Assembly: GCF_004348985.1 (NCBI RefSeq)
Contig: NZ_SMKW01000092.1
Span: 1-35,501 of the forward strand
Length of the DNA: 35,501 nucleotides
Direction: 5' to 3'
Source: Saccharopolyspora elongata
GTDB taxonomy: Bacteria > Actinomycetota > Actinomycetes > Mycobacteriales > Pseudonocardiaceae
The notes below the pieces were generated by a model, which was not told the DNA's origin, did no database searches, and saw only the letters and a program-made list of their open reading frames with translations. The translations under genes were made by a program, and so were the position numbers. Positions 16,081-23,616 of this stretch are shown in pieces; positions within the stretch are counted from its first letter, which is position 1, and each line of letters starts with the position of its first letter.

Positions 16081-16545
16081 ATGGCAGCCTTTCATTTCGG
16101 AGCTCGATTCCCGATCGCACATGGCCAGGCGTTCCCGATGGGGGTGCGCTTGGTATCCCGGAAACCGGAAGTGGTCGTCGACGATCAGGCCGGCGCGTCC
16201 GCGTCGCAGAGCGTCGACGCGGAATCGGGAAAACTCGTGTGGCGCCTGACGGTTGTGGATTTGGCGCTGGTGTCCCAGCTTCAGACGACGGTAAGCGTGG
16301 AGATCCTTGCTGATGAGCCGCCCGTCCTGCCGGCCGGGTGGCGCGAGGTGGAGTTCGTGGGGTTGACGGTAGAGCCGGTGCAAGGATGCGGGCCTGCCGG
16401 ACCGTGGACCGATTGGGTCTATCGCGCGCTCGGTGTCACGGCTGCACCGCGGGCCGACGAGGACACCAAACCACTGCCGATGTGGCTGGTCCTCGGAGAC
16501 GACGTCGGACCGCGCCCAGCCGGGTCCGATGTGGAGGTCTCGTGA
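16081..16545 (+). CDS. pra: Pra-like activator of replication, integration and excision
   Basis: The product is 154 residues from the ATG at 16081, with GGGGAG just upstream; an earlier start at 15862 lacks a binding site. The sequence follows the pSAM2 Pra family. FPIAHGQAFPMGV is near residue 11, then ESGKLVWRLTVVDLALVSQLQTTVSV, then PPVLPAGWREVEFVGLTVEP, and a short variable tail. In pSAM2, Pra activates the replication, integration and excision genes of the integrated element. Those target genes are not in this window. Its presence marks this DNA as part of an actinomycete integrative element. It heads a four-gene operon in which each start overlaps the previous stop. Confidence 0.75.
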   Translation: MAAFHFGARFPIAHGQAFPMGVRLVSRKPEVVVDDQAGASASQSVDAESGKLVWRLTVVDLALVSQLQTTVSVEILADEPPVLPAGWREVEFVGLTVEPVQGCGPAGPWTDWVYRALGVTAAPRADEDTKPLPMWLVLGDDVGPRPAGSDVEVS

Positions 16546-16892
16546 TGGGCGACGACCTGCGCACCGCGATGAGGGCAGCCGGCTGGTCGACGGAGTGCAT
16601 CGCGGACCTGCCCATGCTGTGGACCCACGCTCCCGCTGACGACGGCGGGTGGTGGTTGCTCGGCGGAGAGCTGGCCGGCGACCCGGACGTGATGGTGCGC
16701 GTCGAGCATGCGTTTCCAAGCGACGCCCTTTCTCGGCGCGATCTCACCGAACCATTCACCGCGCTGCTGGGGAACCTTGTCGCCCGCGCGGTCGGCGGGA
16801 CCGTGGTAGCAACGGAACTCTCGCAGCAGGAAGTCGCTGAGCTCAGCTCCCAGCTGCGCTGGCTTCGCGTACTGCTGCGGTCGGGGACGTGA
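16545..16892 (+). CDS. Hypothetical protein in the Pra/Wbl operon
   Basis: The product is 115 residues. The ATG at 16545 overlaps the Pra-like stop by one base (TGATG). The N-terminal half contains AAGWSTECIADLPMLW and a tryptophan-rich segment (DDGGWWLLGGELAGDPDVMVRVEHAF). The C-terminal helix reads LSQQEVAELSSQLRWLRVLLRS. I do not recognise the family. The overlaps on both sides indicate co-translation with Pra and the WhiB-like protein. Confidence 0.7.
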   Translation: MGDDLRTAMRAAGWSTECIADLPMLWTHAPADDGGWWLLGGELAGDPDVMVRVEHAFPSDALSRRDLTEPFTALLGNLVARAVGGTVVATELSQQEVAELSSQLRWLRVLLRSGT

Positions 16893-17194
16893 GCGTCATG
16901 GGCCCGGGACGGATTGAACGAGGCGAGGTTCCCCGCCGGGTTGCGCGGGGCTGGGTCACATTGGCACTGGCCGTATGGGGCGGCCAAGCGCCTCCGGCGT
17001 GGCATTCCGACGCAGCGTGCCGCGATCACGACCCCCGCTACTGGGACGAGAACACCGCCACCGCGCGGAAGATCTGCGCCGCGTGCCCGGTCAAGGGCCC
17101 GTGCAGCGAGGCTGCACAACGAGCCAGGGGCACGACGCCGCAACAGTACGTGGAGGACATCTACGGTGTCCACAATGGAAGGAAGAAGCGGTGA
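16889..17194 (+). CDS. Atypical WhiB-like (Wbl) iron-sulfur regulator
   Basis: The product is 101 residues from the GTG at 16889, which overlaps the previous stop (GTGA); an ATG three codons later is possible. Four cysteines are spaced as in Wbl proteins: Cys44 (SDAACRDHDPRYW), then Cys63, Cys66 and Cys72 (KICAACPVKGPC). They should bind a [4Fe-4S] cluster. The usual G(V/I)WGG turn after the cluster is replaced by IYGVHNG, and the basic tail is only GRKKR. Wbl proteins normally work with the principal sigma factor. The replaced turn suggests altered partner binding. It overlaps the XRE/NB-ARC gene downstream. Confidence 0.82.
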   Translation: MSVMGPGRIERGEVPRRVARGWVTLALAVWGGQAPPAWHSDAACRDHDPRYWDENTATARKICAACPVKGPCSEAAQRARGTTPQQYVEDIYGVHNGRKKR

Positions 17195-19464
17195 CTGATA
17201 TGGGCGGTCGGGCGCCATCAGCGACATTTGGAAGTGAGCTGCGTCGGCGCCGCAAGGAGAAAGACTTGTCGCTGCGGAGACTTGCCGACCAGGTCTATTA
17301 CAGCTTCGGTTATCTTTCCAAGCTCGAGCGCGGCGAGGCCACTCCGGGGCTGCAGGTCGCAGCGGACCTCGACGAGGCTCTCGGAGCGGAGAACCAGCTC
17401 CTGGAGCTAGCGGCGGATGACGCCCTCGGCGGACTGCGCTTGTCCAAGCCGGCCCAGCTGCCGTCGGGTGTGGCCGACCACGTGGGACAGCACCGTGAGC
17501 TGGCGTGTCTGGAAGCGGTGCGAGCACAGACCACACCGGGCTCGGCGCGCAGCGTCGTAGTCACGGGAGGCGCTGGTGTCGGCAAAACCTCACTGGCTCT
17601 GAGGTGGGCAGGACAGGTCGCCGAGCACTTCCCGGACGGGCAGCTGTTCGCCGACTTCGGAGGGTGGGGGCCACGCGAACGCCGCGCTCCTGAAGAAGTG
17701 CTCGAAGAATTTTTGTCCGCGCTGGGCGTTCCGTCAGTGATGCTCTCGCTGACGCCGCGAGAGCAGATGGCCGCCCTGTTCCGCACGCTGCTGGCCGAGC
17801 GCCGGCTCCTCCTCGTACTCGACGATGTCGACTCCTCCGAGCAGGTACTGCCACTGTTGCCGAATGCTCCCGGATGCATGGTGGTGGTGACCAGCCGCCA
17901 CCGGCTGGACGGGGTGACCCGCACCGGGGCCATGCAAGTGACGGCGGAGGGGTTCGCGCCGGCGGACTCCCGCGATCTGCTGGCAAGAGTCGTAGGCCAG
18001 GCACGAATCGATGCGGAACCCGCCGCTGCCGAGTCGATCGCGGCAAGGTGCAGCCACCTTCCTCTAGCGGTCCGCATCGCAGCCGATCAGTGCGCAGCCC
18101 ATCCTCACCGCAGCCTGACCGAGCTGGCAGAGGAATTGGCCGAGGATCCGCTGGACTGGGTCTCGCCTCCCGGCTCCGCCGCAGGCGTCCGCGATGCCAT
18201 CAGCGCATCCGTCGAGCGATTGCCAAGTGAGGCAGCGCAGCTGTTCCGGTTCGCAGGACTAGCGCAGGGTGAGCTCGACATGCAGGCTGCCGCCGCGATA
18301 TCGGGCTGGCCGGTGGATCGCGCTCGCCGGTGGATGCAGCACCTCTGCGACGAGCACCTGATCGTCGAGACCGCACGCGATCGCTACCGCATGGCAGACC
18401 TGGTGCGCGCAACAGCCGCCGAGCGCCTGCAATCCACTGAACAGCCCGAGACCATCGCCCTCGCAGTGCGGCGTTGGGTGCAGTGGTGGGCCCACTCGGC
18501 ATCCGCAGCGAGCGCCCAACTGGCTCCGCACCTCGACCTACCAGCGCTCGAAGCACCCGATCTCGCAGTCGCCTCGTTAATCGCCACGCCAACGAACCCC
18601 ATCGCCGCTAGGCGATGGTGGGAGCTCAACGTTCCCCAACTGGCCTCTGTCATCGAGCAAGCCGCGGAGATCGGACAGCCGAGAGCGGCATGGAGCGTCG
18701 CAGTGCTCAGCGGGCACTACCTGGCATCGACGACACGGTATCGAGACTGGGTCGCTGCGATGTCCACCGCGGCGTCGATCGCCGACGCCGCGCACGATGT
18801 TCCAGGGAAGGCCTGGTGCGCGTACGAGCTCGGGATCGCGCTCGCAGTGCTACGGCGCCACGATGAGGCGCTGGCGCACCTGTCCGAAGCCGTGCGCCTT
18901 CGGGACTCCCTTGATGACCGAGTAGGGCTTGCCTGGGCACACTGTGCGATGGCAGCCACGGTCCTCGACATGGGGCGTTACGAGGACGCGCGACGGACCG
19001 CCGCCGTAGCGGCCGACGAATTCCGGCGTCACGGCAACGACTTTGGGGTAGCGACTGCGATGGTGTGGCTGGGGACCGCCCTGCAGCGGCTGGGCATACT
19101 CGATCAATCGCTCACCGAGCTGACCGGCGCCCTGGCGCGTTTTGACAAGCTCGGTGCCGCTGACGGTGTCGCACTCGCGCTCGTGCGCTTGAGCGATACC
19201 TACCGTCTCCAGGGAGATCACGATCGCGCCCTGGACCACGTCGATCGCGGCATCGCACGGCGGCGTCAGCTGCAGGATGACGGGGGCGTTGCCGATGGAC
19301 TGCTCGTCCGCGGGCAGATCCACCACGACCAGGGCGACGTGGCCGCTGCCAGACGAGCGTGGACAGCGGCTCTCGAGATCTTCGACGATCGCGGCGATCC
19401 ACGAGCATCTGATGCACGAGCGCGCCTGGCAACCATTCCGCCACCGTCACGAGGCGAAACGTGA
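17191..19464 (+). CDS. XRE helix-turn-helix / NB-ARC ATPase / TPR regulator
   Basis: The product is about 757 residues from the GTG at 17191, which overlaps the WhiB-like stop; the ATG at 17200 is an alternative. An XRE-type helix-turn-helix lies at about 12-65 (FGSELRRRRKEKDLSLRRLA ... YLSKLERGEATP). The NB-ARC domain has Walker A GGAGVGKT at 126-133, Walker B RRLLLVLDDVD near 205-215, and VVVTSRHR. Residues from about 560 are tetratricopeptide repeats (AHLSEAVRLRDSL, TELTGALARFDKLG and similar). This is the STAND regulator layout common in actinobacterial elements. It ends the four-gene operon and probably controls element genes in response to an unknown signal. Confidence 0.9.
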   Translation: MTDMGGRAPSATFGSELRRRRKEKDLSLRRLADQVYYSFGYLSKLERGEATPGLQVAADLDEALGAENQLLELAADDALGGLRLSKPAQLPSGVADHVGQHRELACLEAVRAQTTPGSARSVVVTGGAGVGKTSLALRWAGQVAEHFPDGQLFADFGGWGPRERRAPEEVLEEFLSALGVPSVMLSLTPREQMAALFRTLLAERRLLLVLDDVDSSEQVLPLLPNAPGCMVVVTSRHRLDGVTRTGAMQVTAEGFAPADSRDLLARVVGQARIDAEPAAAESIAARCSHLPLAVRIAADQCAAHPHRSLTELAEELAEDPLDWVSPPGSAAGVRDAISASVERLPSEAAQLFRFAGLAQGELDMQAAAAISGWPVDRARRWMQHLCDEHLIVETARDRYRMADLVRATAAERLQSTEQPETIALAVRRWVQWWAHSASAASAQLAPHLDLPALEAPDLAVASLIATPTNPIAARRWWELNVPQLASVIEQAAEIGQPRAAWSVAVLSGHYLASTTRYRDWVAAMSTAASIADAAHDVPGKAWCAYELGIALAVLRRHDEALAHLSEAVRLRDSLDDRVGLAWAHCAMAATVLDMGRYEDARRTAAVAADEFRRHGNDFGVATAMVWLGTALQRLGILDQSLTELTGALARFDKLGAADGVALALVRLSDTYRLQGDHDRALDHVDRGIARRRQLQDDGGVADGLLVRGQIHHDQGDVAAARRAWTAALEIFDDRGDPRASDARARLATIPPPSRGET

Positions 19465-19630
19465 TGTGCCCTCGAGCAGGACACGCAGGGTGCAGAGCAG
19501 GACACGAGACAACACTTCCGCGCCCGTGTGTGCGGTGCGACGGTGACTGTGCGGCTGGCCGGCTCGCCGCTCATAGCGACGCAGAGCCGGTTCGCCAAGC
19601 GGAGGCCGGCTGTCGGGGGCGGTCTCCGCG

Positions 19631-19662
19631 CCCCTGGTGCCGCACTCGTGCGGCACCAGGGG
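19631..19662 (+). terminator. Strong palindromic terminator after the regulator operon
   Basis: CCCCTGGTGCCGCAC (19631-19645) and GTGCGGCACCAGGGG (19648-19662) are perfectly complementary around two bases. In practice this is a 14-bp stem with a CTCG-type loop. It lies about 165 bases after the NB-ARC stop and just before the lipoprotein gene. No T-run follows. A bidirectional role is unlikely because both neighbours read plus. Confidence 0.65.
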
Positions 19663-19705
19663 AACGACTTCAAGAAAATCCCGCTTGCGGAAGGAGACTC
19701 GGTCT

Positions 19706-20029
19706 TTGGCCAGGATTCCCTTGCGTTCCTCTCGGCGTCTACGGAGCTACCTGGCCATCGGGATCGGCACGGCGGTGTGGATCGTCTCCGGCGTAAGCGG
19801 TTGCGAAGCCTCGCCGGGACGGGACTTGCCGGCCTTCACTGAGCAGGGCCAGCTGTCGCCGGGTGCTGCCACAGACACCTGCAGTGCCCTCGAAGCGGTG
19901 TCACCAGCAGACAAGGGCGGGCGAGCCGTTGTGGGCTTGTTGATTCCCGCTGGGGAGACGTGGGCCGTGGATACCCCGTCCACCGTCATCGAGATCCCCA
20001 GTCGCGCGTTCGATTGCACCCTGAGGTAA
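19706..20029 (+). CDS. Small putative lipoprotein
   Basis: The product is about 107 residues from a TTG at 19706, preceded by GGAAGGAG at a nine-base spacing. A GTG-led frame from 19637 would start inside the terminator palindrome. The N-terminus is basic (ARIPLRSSRRLR), then a hydrophobic stretch ends in a lipobox, VSGC, with Cys33. The secreted part contains TDTCSALEAVSPAD and ends FDCTLR, so two cysteines could form a disulfide. There is no known domain. It is probably anchored on the outer face of the membrane. Confidence 0.5.
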   Translation: MARIPLRSSRRLRSYLAIGIGTAVWIVSGVSGCEASPGRDLPAFTEQGQLSPGAATDTCSALEAVSPADKGGRAVVGLLIPAGETWAVDTPSTVIEIPSRAFDCTLR

Positions 20030-20191
20030 GGACGCGGCAGGCAGAGTCGGATCTGGCAATCACCGCTGTGAGTACCGGACGAGTCCGCACCCATCTATGC
20101 CGGGTCTACAAGGGTGTTCGGTGATCCTCCCTATTGGACACAGTGACACGCCCTCCTGGACGTCGAGGGCATTGCACAGTGGAAGTGCCGC

Positions 20192-20229
20192 GCGGCGGAG
20201 TGCGCCGCAGTCAGCGGCGGAGCTTTTTT
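20192..20229 (+). promoter_or_regulatory. Attenuator-like leader before the cupin gene
   Basis: Three hexamers can pair in two exclusive ways. GCGGCG (20192-20197) can pair with CGCCGC (20203-20208), or CGCCGC can pair with GCGGCG (20214-20219). The second hairpin is followed by GAGC and six T residues (20224-20229), a classic intrinsic terminator and one of the few T-runs in this window. The arrangement suits conditional termination upstream of the cupin/aminotransferase pair. No leader peptide rich in one amino acid is evident, so the signal is unknown. Confidence 0.45.
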
Positions 20230-20296
20230 CGGGAGGCCTTTCTCCTGGCTCCTCCTTCCTCGTCCGCGTTCTAGCGATCACGAAAGAGAATTTCTT

Positions 20297-20803
20297 ATGG
20301 CGAAGAAAAAAGGAAATGTACCCATCGGTGCGGTCCGGGTCCGAGGCGGGCCGATGGCGATGGGGCCGCAACGGCAGAGGCTCCGGCCGATGGTGACTGC
20401 GGATTCCGCTGGGGCACAGGCGATTTCCAGTGGTGACGTGCAGATGGACCCGGGGCATTACAGCGCGGCGCACGTGCACGAAACATCCGAGGTCATCGTC
20501 CGGGTTCTCGACGGATTCGCCGCAACGGTGACCTGGGCCGACGACGGCGCCGTGACCGTGACGCCGCACCAGGCCGGCGACGATGTCTACATCGCTCCGG
20601 GGGTGCCGCACGCAGCCATCAACTTGTCTCGGAGGCACTGGGTGCTGGCGTGGGAAGTGCGCACGGACCCGGCCTTCAACGACGACGTGCACTCTCGCCC
20701 GGAACTGGACCGGCAGATGCCGGAGTTGGCTCAGCAGGCCCAAGATGACCATCTGGATCGAGTGCGGGCTGCGCAGGCTCGGGGAGAGCTACCATGGCGG
20801 TAA
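20297..20803 (+). CDS. Cupin-domain protein
   Basis: The product is 168 residues from the ATG at 20297; the ribosome binding site is weak (AAAGAGA). Cupin motif 1 is clear: Gly53, His59, His61, Glu65 and Gly73 in GHYSAAHVHETSEVIVRVLDG-like order. Motif 2 contains APGVPHAAIN with His105. Together they give a 3-His/1-Glu metal site. A lysine-rich start and a charged C-terminal helix flank the single domain. It overlaps the aminotransferase gene by ten bases, so the two are probably made together. It might be a dioxygenase, an isomerase or a metabolite-binding protein; the sequence alone does not decide. Confidence 0.85.
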   Translation: MAKKKGNVPIGAVRVRGGPMAMGPQRQRLRPMVTADSAGAQAISSGDVQMDPGHYSAAHVHETSEVIVRVLDGFAATVTWADDGAVTVTPHQAGDDVYIAPGVPHAAINLSRRHWVLAWEVRTDPAFNDDVHSRPELDRQMPELAQQAQDDHLDRVRAAQARGELPWR

Positions 20804-21858
20804 CCATGCCAGGGCGGCCGCTGACAAGGCTGGACCGCAACGAATGCACCTCGCTTCTGCCTGGAGTCGCTGAGGCGATCCGGGGTGATGTCGACGGGTG
20901 GCACTGCTATCCGGACCCCGATGCATGGTTGCTGACGGAGATGCTCGCAGCCAAGCTGCGCCTGCATCCTGACGAGATTGTCGTGGGGCCAGGTTCCGCG
21001 GAGCTGCTCGAACGAGTCCTCAGAACCTGCGTCGGCGGCACGCGCGGCCAGGTCGTCTACGCGGCACCGGCATTCGAAGCGTATGCCGACCTTGTGCGGC
21101 GGGCAGGTGCCGTGCCGGTGGCCGTGGCTCACGGCGCGACGAACATCGACGCGCTGTTGGCGGCCGTCACGCCGTCGACACGGGCTGTGATCGTGTGTAA
21201 TCCGCACAACCCGACCGGTGCCGCGTTGACCGCAGCGGATCTCGACTACCTGCTAGCCAACGTCGGTCGGAACGTCCTCGTCGTCGTCGACGAGGCGTAC
21301 AAGGAGTTCGTTGCGGATGTCGCGAATGCCGATAGCCCAGACGGAGTTGGCTTCGTGGCACGCGGCCATGACCAGGTCGTGGTGACGCGAACCTTCTCCA
21401 AGGCACACGGGCTCGCGGGACTGAGGGTGGGGTATCTCGCTGCGCGCCCGGCGCTGGCCCGGGTGCTGCGACGCGCCGGCCTGCCTTTCCACGTCAGTGC
21501 GCCAGCACAGATCGCAGCCGCTGCCTCGCTGCGGGCCGACTCGACACTGGAGAGCCGATGCTCCTGGATCCGAGGCGAGCGCGAGCGCGTCCGCCACGCG
21601 CTCCACGCCGCTGGCTTCCTTCAAGTTCCCCGTAGTCACGCCAACTTCGTGTGGATCCCGCTGCCTTCAGCGGCCGAGGCCTTCGTCTCGCACTGTGCAG
21701 ACTCCGGGTTCGCCGTGCGCGGCTATCCCGGCTATGGAGTCAGGATCTCTCTTGCCGCGCCTGCGGATAACGCGGAATTCATCCGAGTGGCCGCTCGTGC
21801 TCGCATGATCGAGCAGGTGGACCGCTGTGTCACAAACAGCAACACAGCAATGGCCTAA
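20794..21858 (+). CDS. HisC-like PLP-dependent aminotransferase
   Basis: The product is 354 residues, full length for the histidinol-phosphate aminotransferase family of fold type I. The key blocks are NPHNPTG (136-142), DEAY (166-169), the PLP lysine Lys203 in TRTFSKAHGLAG, and Arg211 in LRVGY. The N-terminus LTRLDRNECTS matches the substrate-contact segment of HisC. The ATG at 20794 lies inside the cupin gene; the ATG at 20806 is also possible. No other histidine genes are present, so this is more likely an amino-acid or amino-phosphate transaminase of an accessory pathway than a housekeeping enzyme. Confidence 0.9.
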   Translation: MAVTMPGRPLTRLDRNECTSLLPGVAEAIRGDVDGWHCYPDPDAWLLTEMLAAKLRLHPDEIVVGPGSAELLERVLRTCVGGTRGQVVYAAPAFEAYADLVRRAGAVPVAVAHGATNIDALLAAVTPSTRAVIVCNPHNPTGAALTAADLDYLLANVGRNVLVVVDEAYKEFVADVANADSPDGVGFVARGHDQVVVTRTFSKAHGLAGLRVGYLAARPALARVLRRAGLPFHVSAPAQIAAAASLRADSTLESRCSWIRGERERVRHALHAAGFLQVPRSHANFVWIPLPSAAEAFVSHCADSGFAVRGYPGYGVRISLAAPADNAEFIRVAARARMIEQVDRCVTNSNTAMA

Positions 21859-21956
21859 GTAGACACAAGGAAACTCTTCAATAACCACGCTCTCTTTCGG
21901 ATAGTCGAGGGCGCGTACCCGCGAATTGACGACCGGGCCGACACAAAGCTCAGCGG

Positions 21957-23237
21957 GTGCGTGGATTCCTGACCCGACGAAACTGGGGGTTTGTTTTGGC
22001 CGTCCCTCACCATCCGTTCAACCGGCAGGCAGGGAGCTCCTCCTACCGCACAGACGGCGCGGCGACGGCTTCTCCTGGCCTGCCCAGCGTCCCAGATTCT
22101 GCGGCGAACGCGCCCGCGTCGCAGAACGAGCATCCGGGCCCAGCCCCCTGCCCGGATGCTCACCTCCCCTCGGAGTCCGCCGGGACCCTCTCACCGGTGG
22201 ACTCCGAGGGGAGACAGCCCATACCTGTCGCAGAGGCACTGCGTGACCTGGCACGCCAGGTCTGGCCGGGGCTACCCGAGGCTGATGTCGCTGCTGCCGT
22301 CGATGCCGGCGTGCTCAGCGCACTTCGTGACGGCGGTGAGGCGGCGGAGGCCTTCGCTATCGCATCGGCAGCGGTCGCTGCGCGGCTGCAGCGTCTGGCC
22401 CCGCCTCCGGAAACGCCACTGCATCTGGATTGGCAGGACGCGGGTCTCGGGGTCGTGATACCTGTGCTGCCCGCCAGTCCCGGGGCCGGGGCGACTGTGG
22501 CGGCCACAGTGATCGCTGACGCGTTGCAGCTGGTGGGCTGGAGGGTGCTGCAGGTCGACACCGCGGACCCCGCCCGCTCTGGGCTCTCGGTAGCGGCGGC
22601 CTCCGACGGGCCGCTGATGGCCGGCCCGGATAAAGCCGTCCGGATCCGGCTGTCGTGGAGACGGCGCGGTCTCTTGGCCCAGCTGAGAACCGATCTGCCG
22701 ATTCTGTCTCCCGGCATGGTGCCACCGCCGCCGAGCTGGGCTCCGGTTCCGATGTGGGGCTCGGCGCAGATCACCGTCGCCGACCTGTCCTACGACGCTT
22801 GGCGCCTGGCGGCGAACCTTCTCTCCGGGCCCGGCATGTGGCTGCGGGACGGGAGTCCCACGCCACGGCCGGTGCTGGTGGTACGTCCCACACGGCCGTC
22901 AGTGCGCGCTGCGGAGCAGGTGCTGGCGCGGCTGGAGACGTGGATCGCCGCAGGCATCGCGGCGCAGCCGATCGCGCTGCTGGTCACCGGTGCCAAACGG
23001 TGGCCTGAAGGAGTTGCCGGTGCCGCCGGCAGACGTGTGCATGCCCTGATGGACCGCGTCGTGTTCCTGCCACACCACTCCACTGTGGAGACCGCGGGCA
23101 TCACATCGCAGATCACTCCCGAGTCACTCCGGAATGCGGTGGCCCCGCTGCTGCGCCAATGGGGCCTCGCCCCCGAATCCACCGGACGTATGGCCCGGAT
23201 TTTCAAAGGAGACAAGGAAAAGAAGGGAGACTGGTGA
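21957..23237 (+). CDS. MinD/ParA-like protein without Walker lysine, first gene of conjugation operon
   Basis: The frame gives 426 residues from GTG 21957. A TTG at 21996 with GGGGG upstream, or a GTG at 22197, could be the true start. Residues to about 80 are proline- and serine-rich. From about 160 the sequence resembles a ParA/MinD fold (GVVIPVLPASPGAGATVAATVIADALQLVGWRVLQVDTAD). The Walker A lysine is missing (PGAGAT), so ATP binding is doubtful. The C-terminus is basic. It overlaps the next gene (TGATG). Such proteins occur at the head of actinobacterial T4SS-like clusters; the role is unknown. Two large inverted repeats lie in its 5' part. Confidence 0.75.
   Translation: MRGFLTRRNWGFVLAVPHHPFNRQAGSSSYRTDGAATASPGLPSVPDSAANAPASQNEHPGPAPCPDAHLPSESAGTLSPVDSEGRQPIPVAEALRDLARQVWPGLPEADVAAAVDAGVLSALRDGGEAAEAFAIASAAVAARLQRLAPPPETPLHLDWQDAGLGVVIPVLPASPGAGATVAATVIADALQLVGWRVLQVDTADPARSGLSVAAASDGPLMAGPDKAVRIRLSWRRRGLLAQLRTDLPILSPGMVPPPPSWAPVPMWGSAQITVADLSYDAWRLAANLLSGPGMWLRDGSPTPRPVLVVRPTRPSVRAAEQVLARLETWIAAGIAAQPIALLVTGAKRWPEGVAGAAGRRVHALMDRVVFLPHHSTVETAGITSQITPESLRNAVAPLLRQWGLAPESTGRMARIFKGDKEKKGDW
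22128..22213. repeat. Two adjacent perfect inverted repeats
   Basis: The first has arms GAGCATCCGGGC (22128-22139) and GCCCGGATGCTC (22150-22161) around ten bases. The second has 15-base arms, CTCCCCTCGGAGTCC (22164-22178) and GGACTCCGAGGGGAG (22199-22213), around 20 bases that carry a CCGG...CCGG pair. Only two bases separate them. They fall in the low-complexity start of the first conjugation gene, or in its leader if translation begins at 22197. Possible roles are an origin of transfer, a partition or binding site, or an RNA control structure. Confidence 0.75.
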
Positions 23238-23614
23238 TGCTTCACGAAGTCATGCACACCGCAGCAGTATTGCTGGATCAGGCGCCTGCCCCTGCACAGC
23301 CGCCAATCTGGATCTTCCCACCGTCACCAACACCAACGACCACAACGAACCCGTGGGTGCTGCCGAACCCTGCGCCCAAGCAGCCTGATTGGTCGGGAAA
23401 AGTGGTCGAGCTGGTTGGCAACATCCGTTGGCTGGCCGGGCTCGCTCTGCTGGCGTGCTTTTTCCTGGGCGTGATCGTCTGGTCCGCTGGCCGCGGTGTC
23501 GATCACCACCGGGCCGGACGAATCGGGATCGTGATGATGCTCGTCGGCGTCTTCGGCGGCCTGGCGTGGGGACTCGGCTACACCCTCATCAGCTACATGG
23601 CTGCGACGGGGTAG
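23237..23614 (+). CDS. Small two-helix membrane protein of the conjugation system
   Basis: The product is 125 residues. The ATG at 23237 overlaps the previous stop, with GGGAGA upstream. A proline- and threonine-rich segment (PPSPTPTTTTNPW) precedes two membrane helices at about 71-91 (LAGLALLACFFLGVIVW) and 100-120 (IGIVMMLVGVFGGLAWGLGY). Size and topology recall VirB2/TrbC-like subunits, and the position before the channel genes fits, but there is no diagnostic motif. An alternative is a simple membrane scaffold. Confidence 0.8.
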   Translation: MLHEVMHTAAVLLDQAPAPAQPPIWIFPPSPTPTTTTNPWVLPNPAPKQPDWSGKVVELVGNIRWLAGLALLACFFLGVIVWSAGRGVDHHRAGRIGIVMMLVGVFGGLAWGLGYTLISYMAATG

Positions 23615-23616
23615 CC

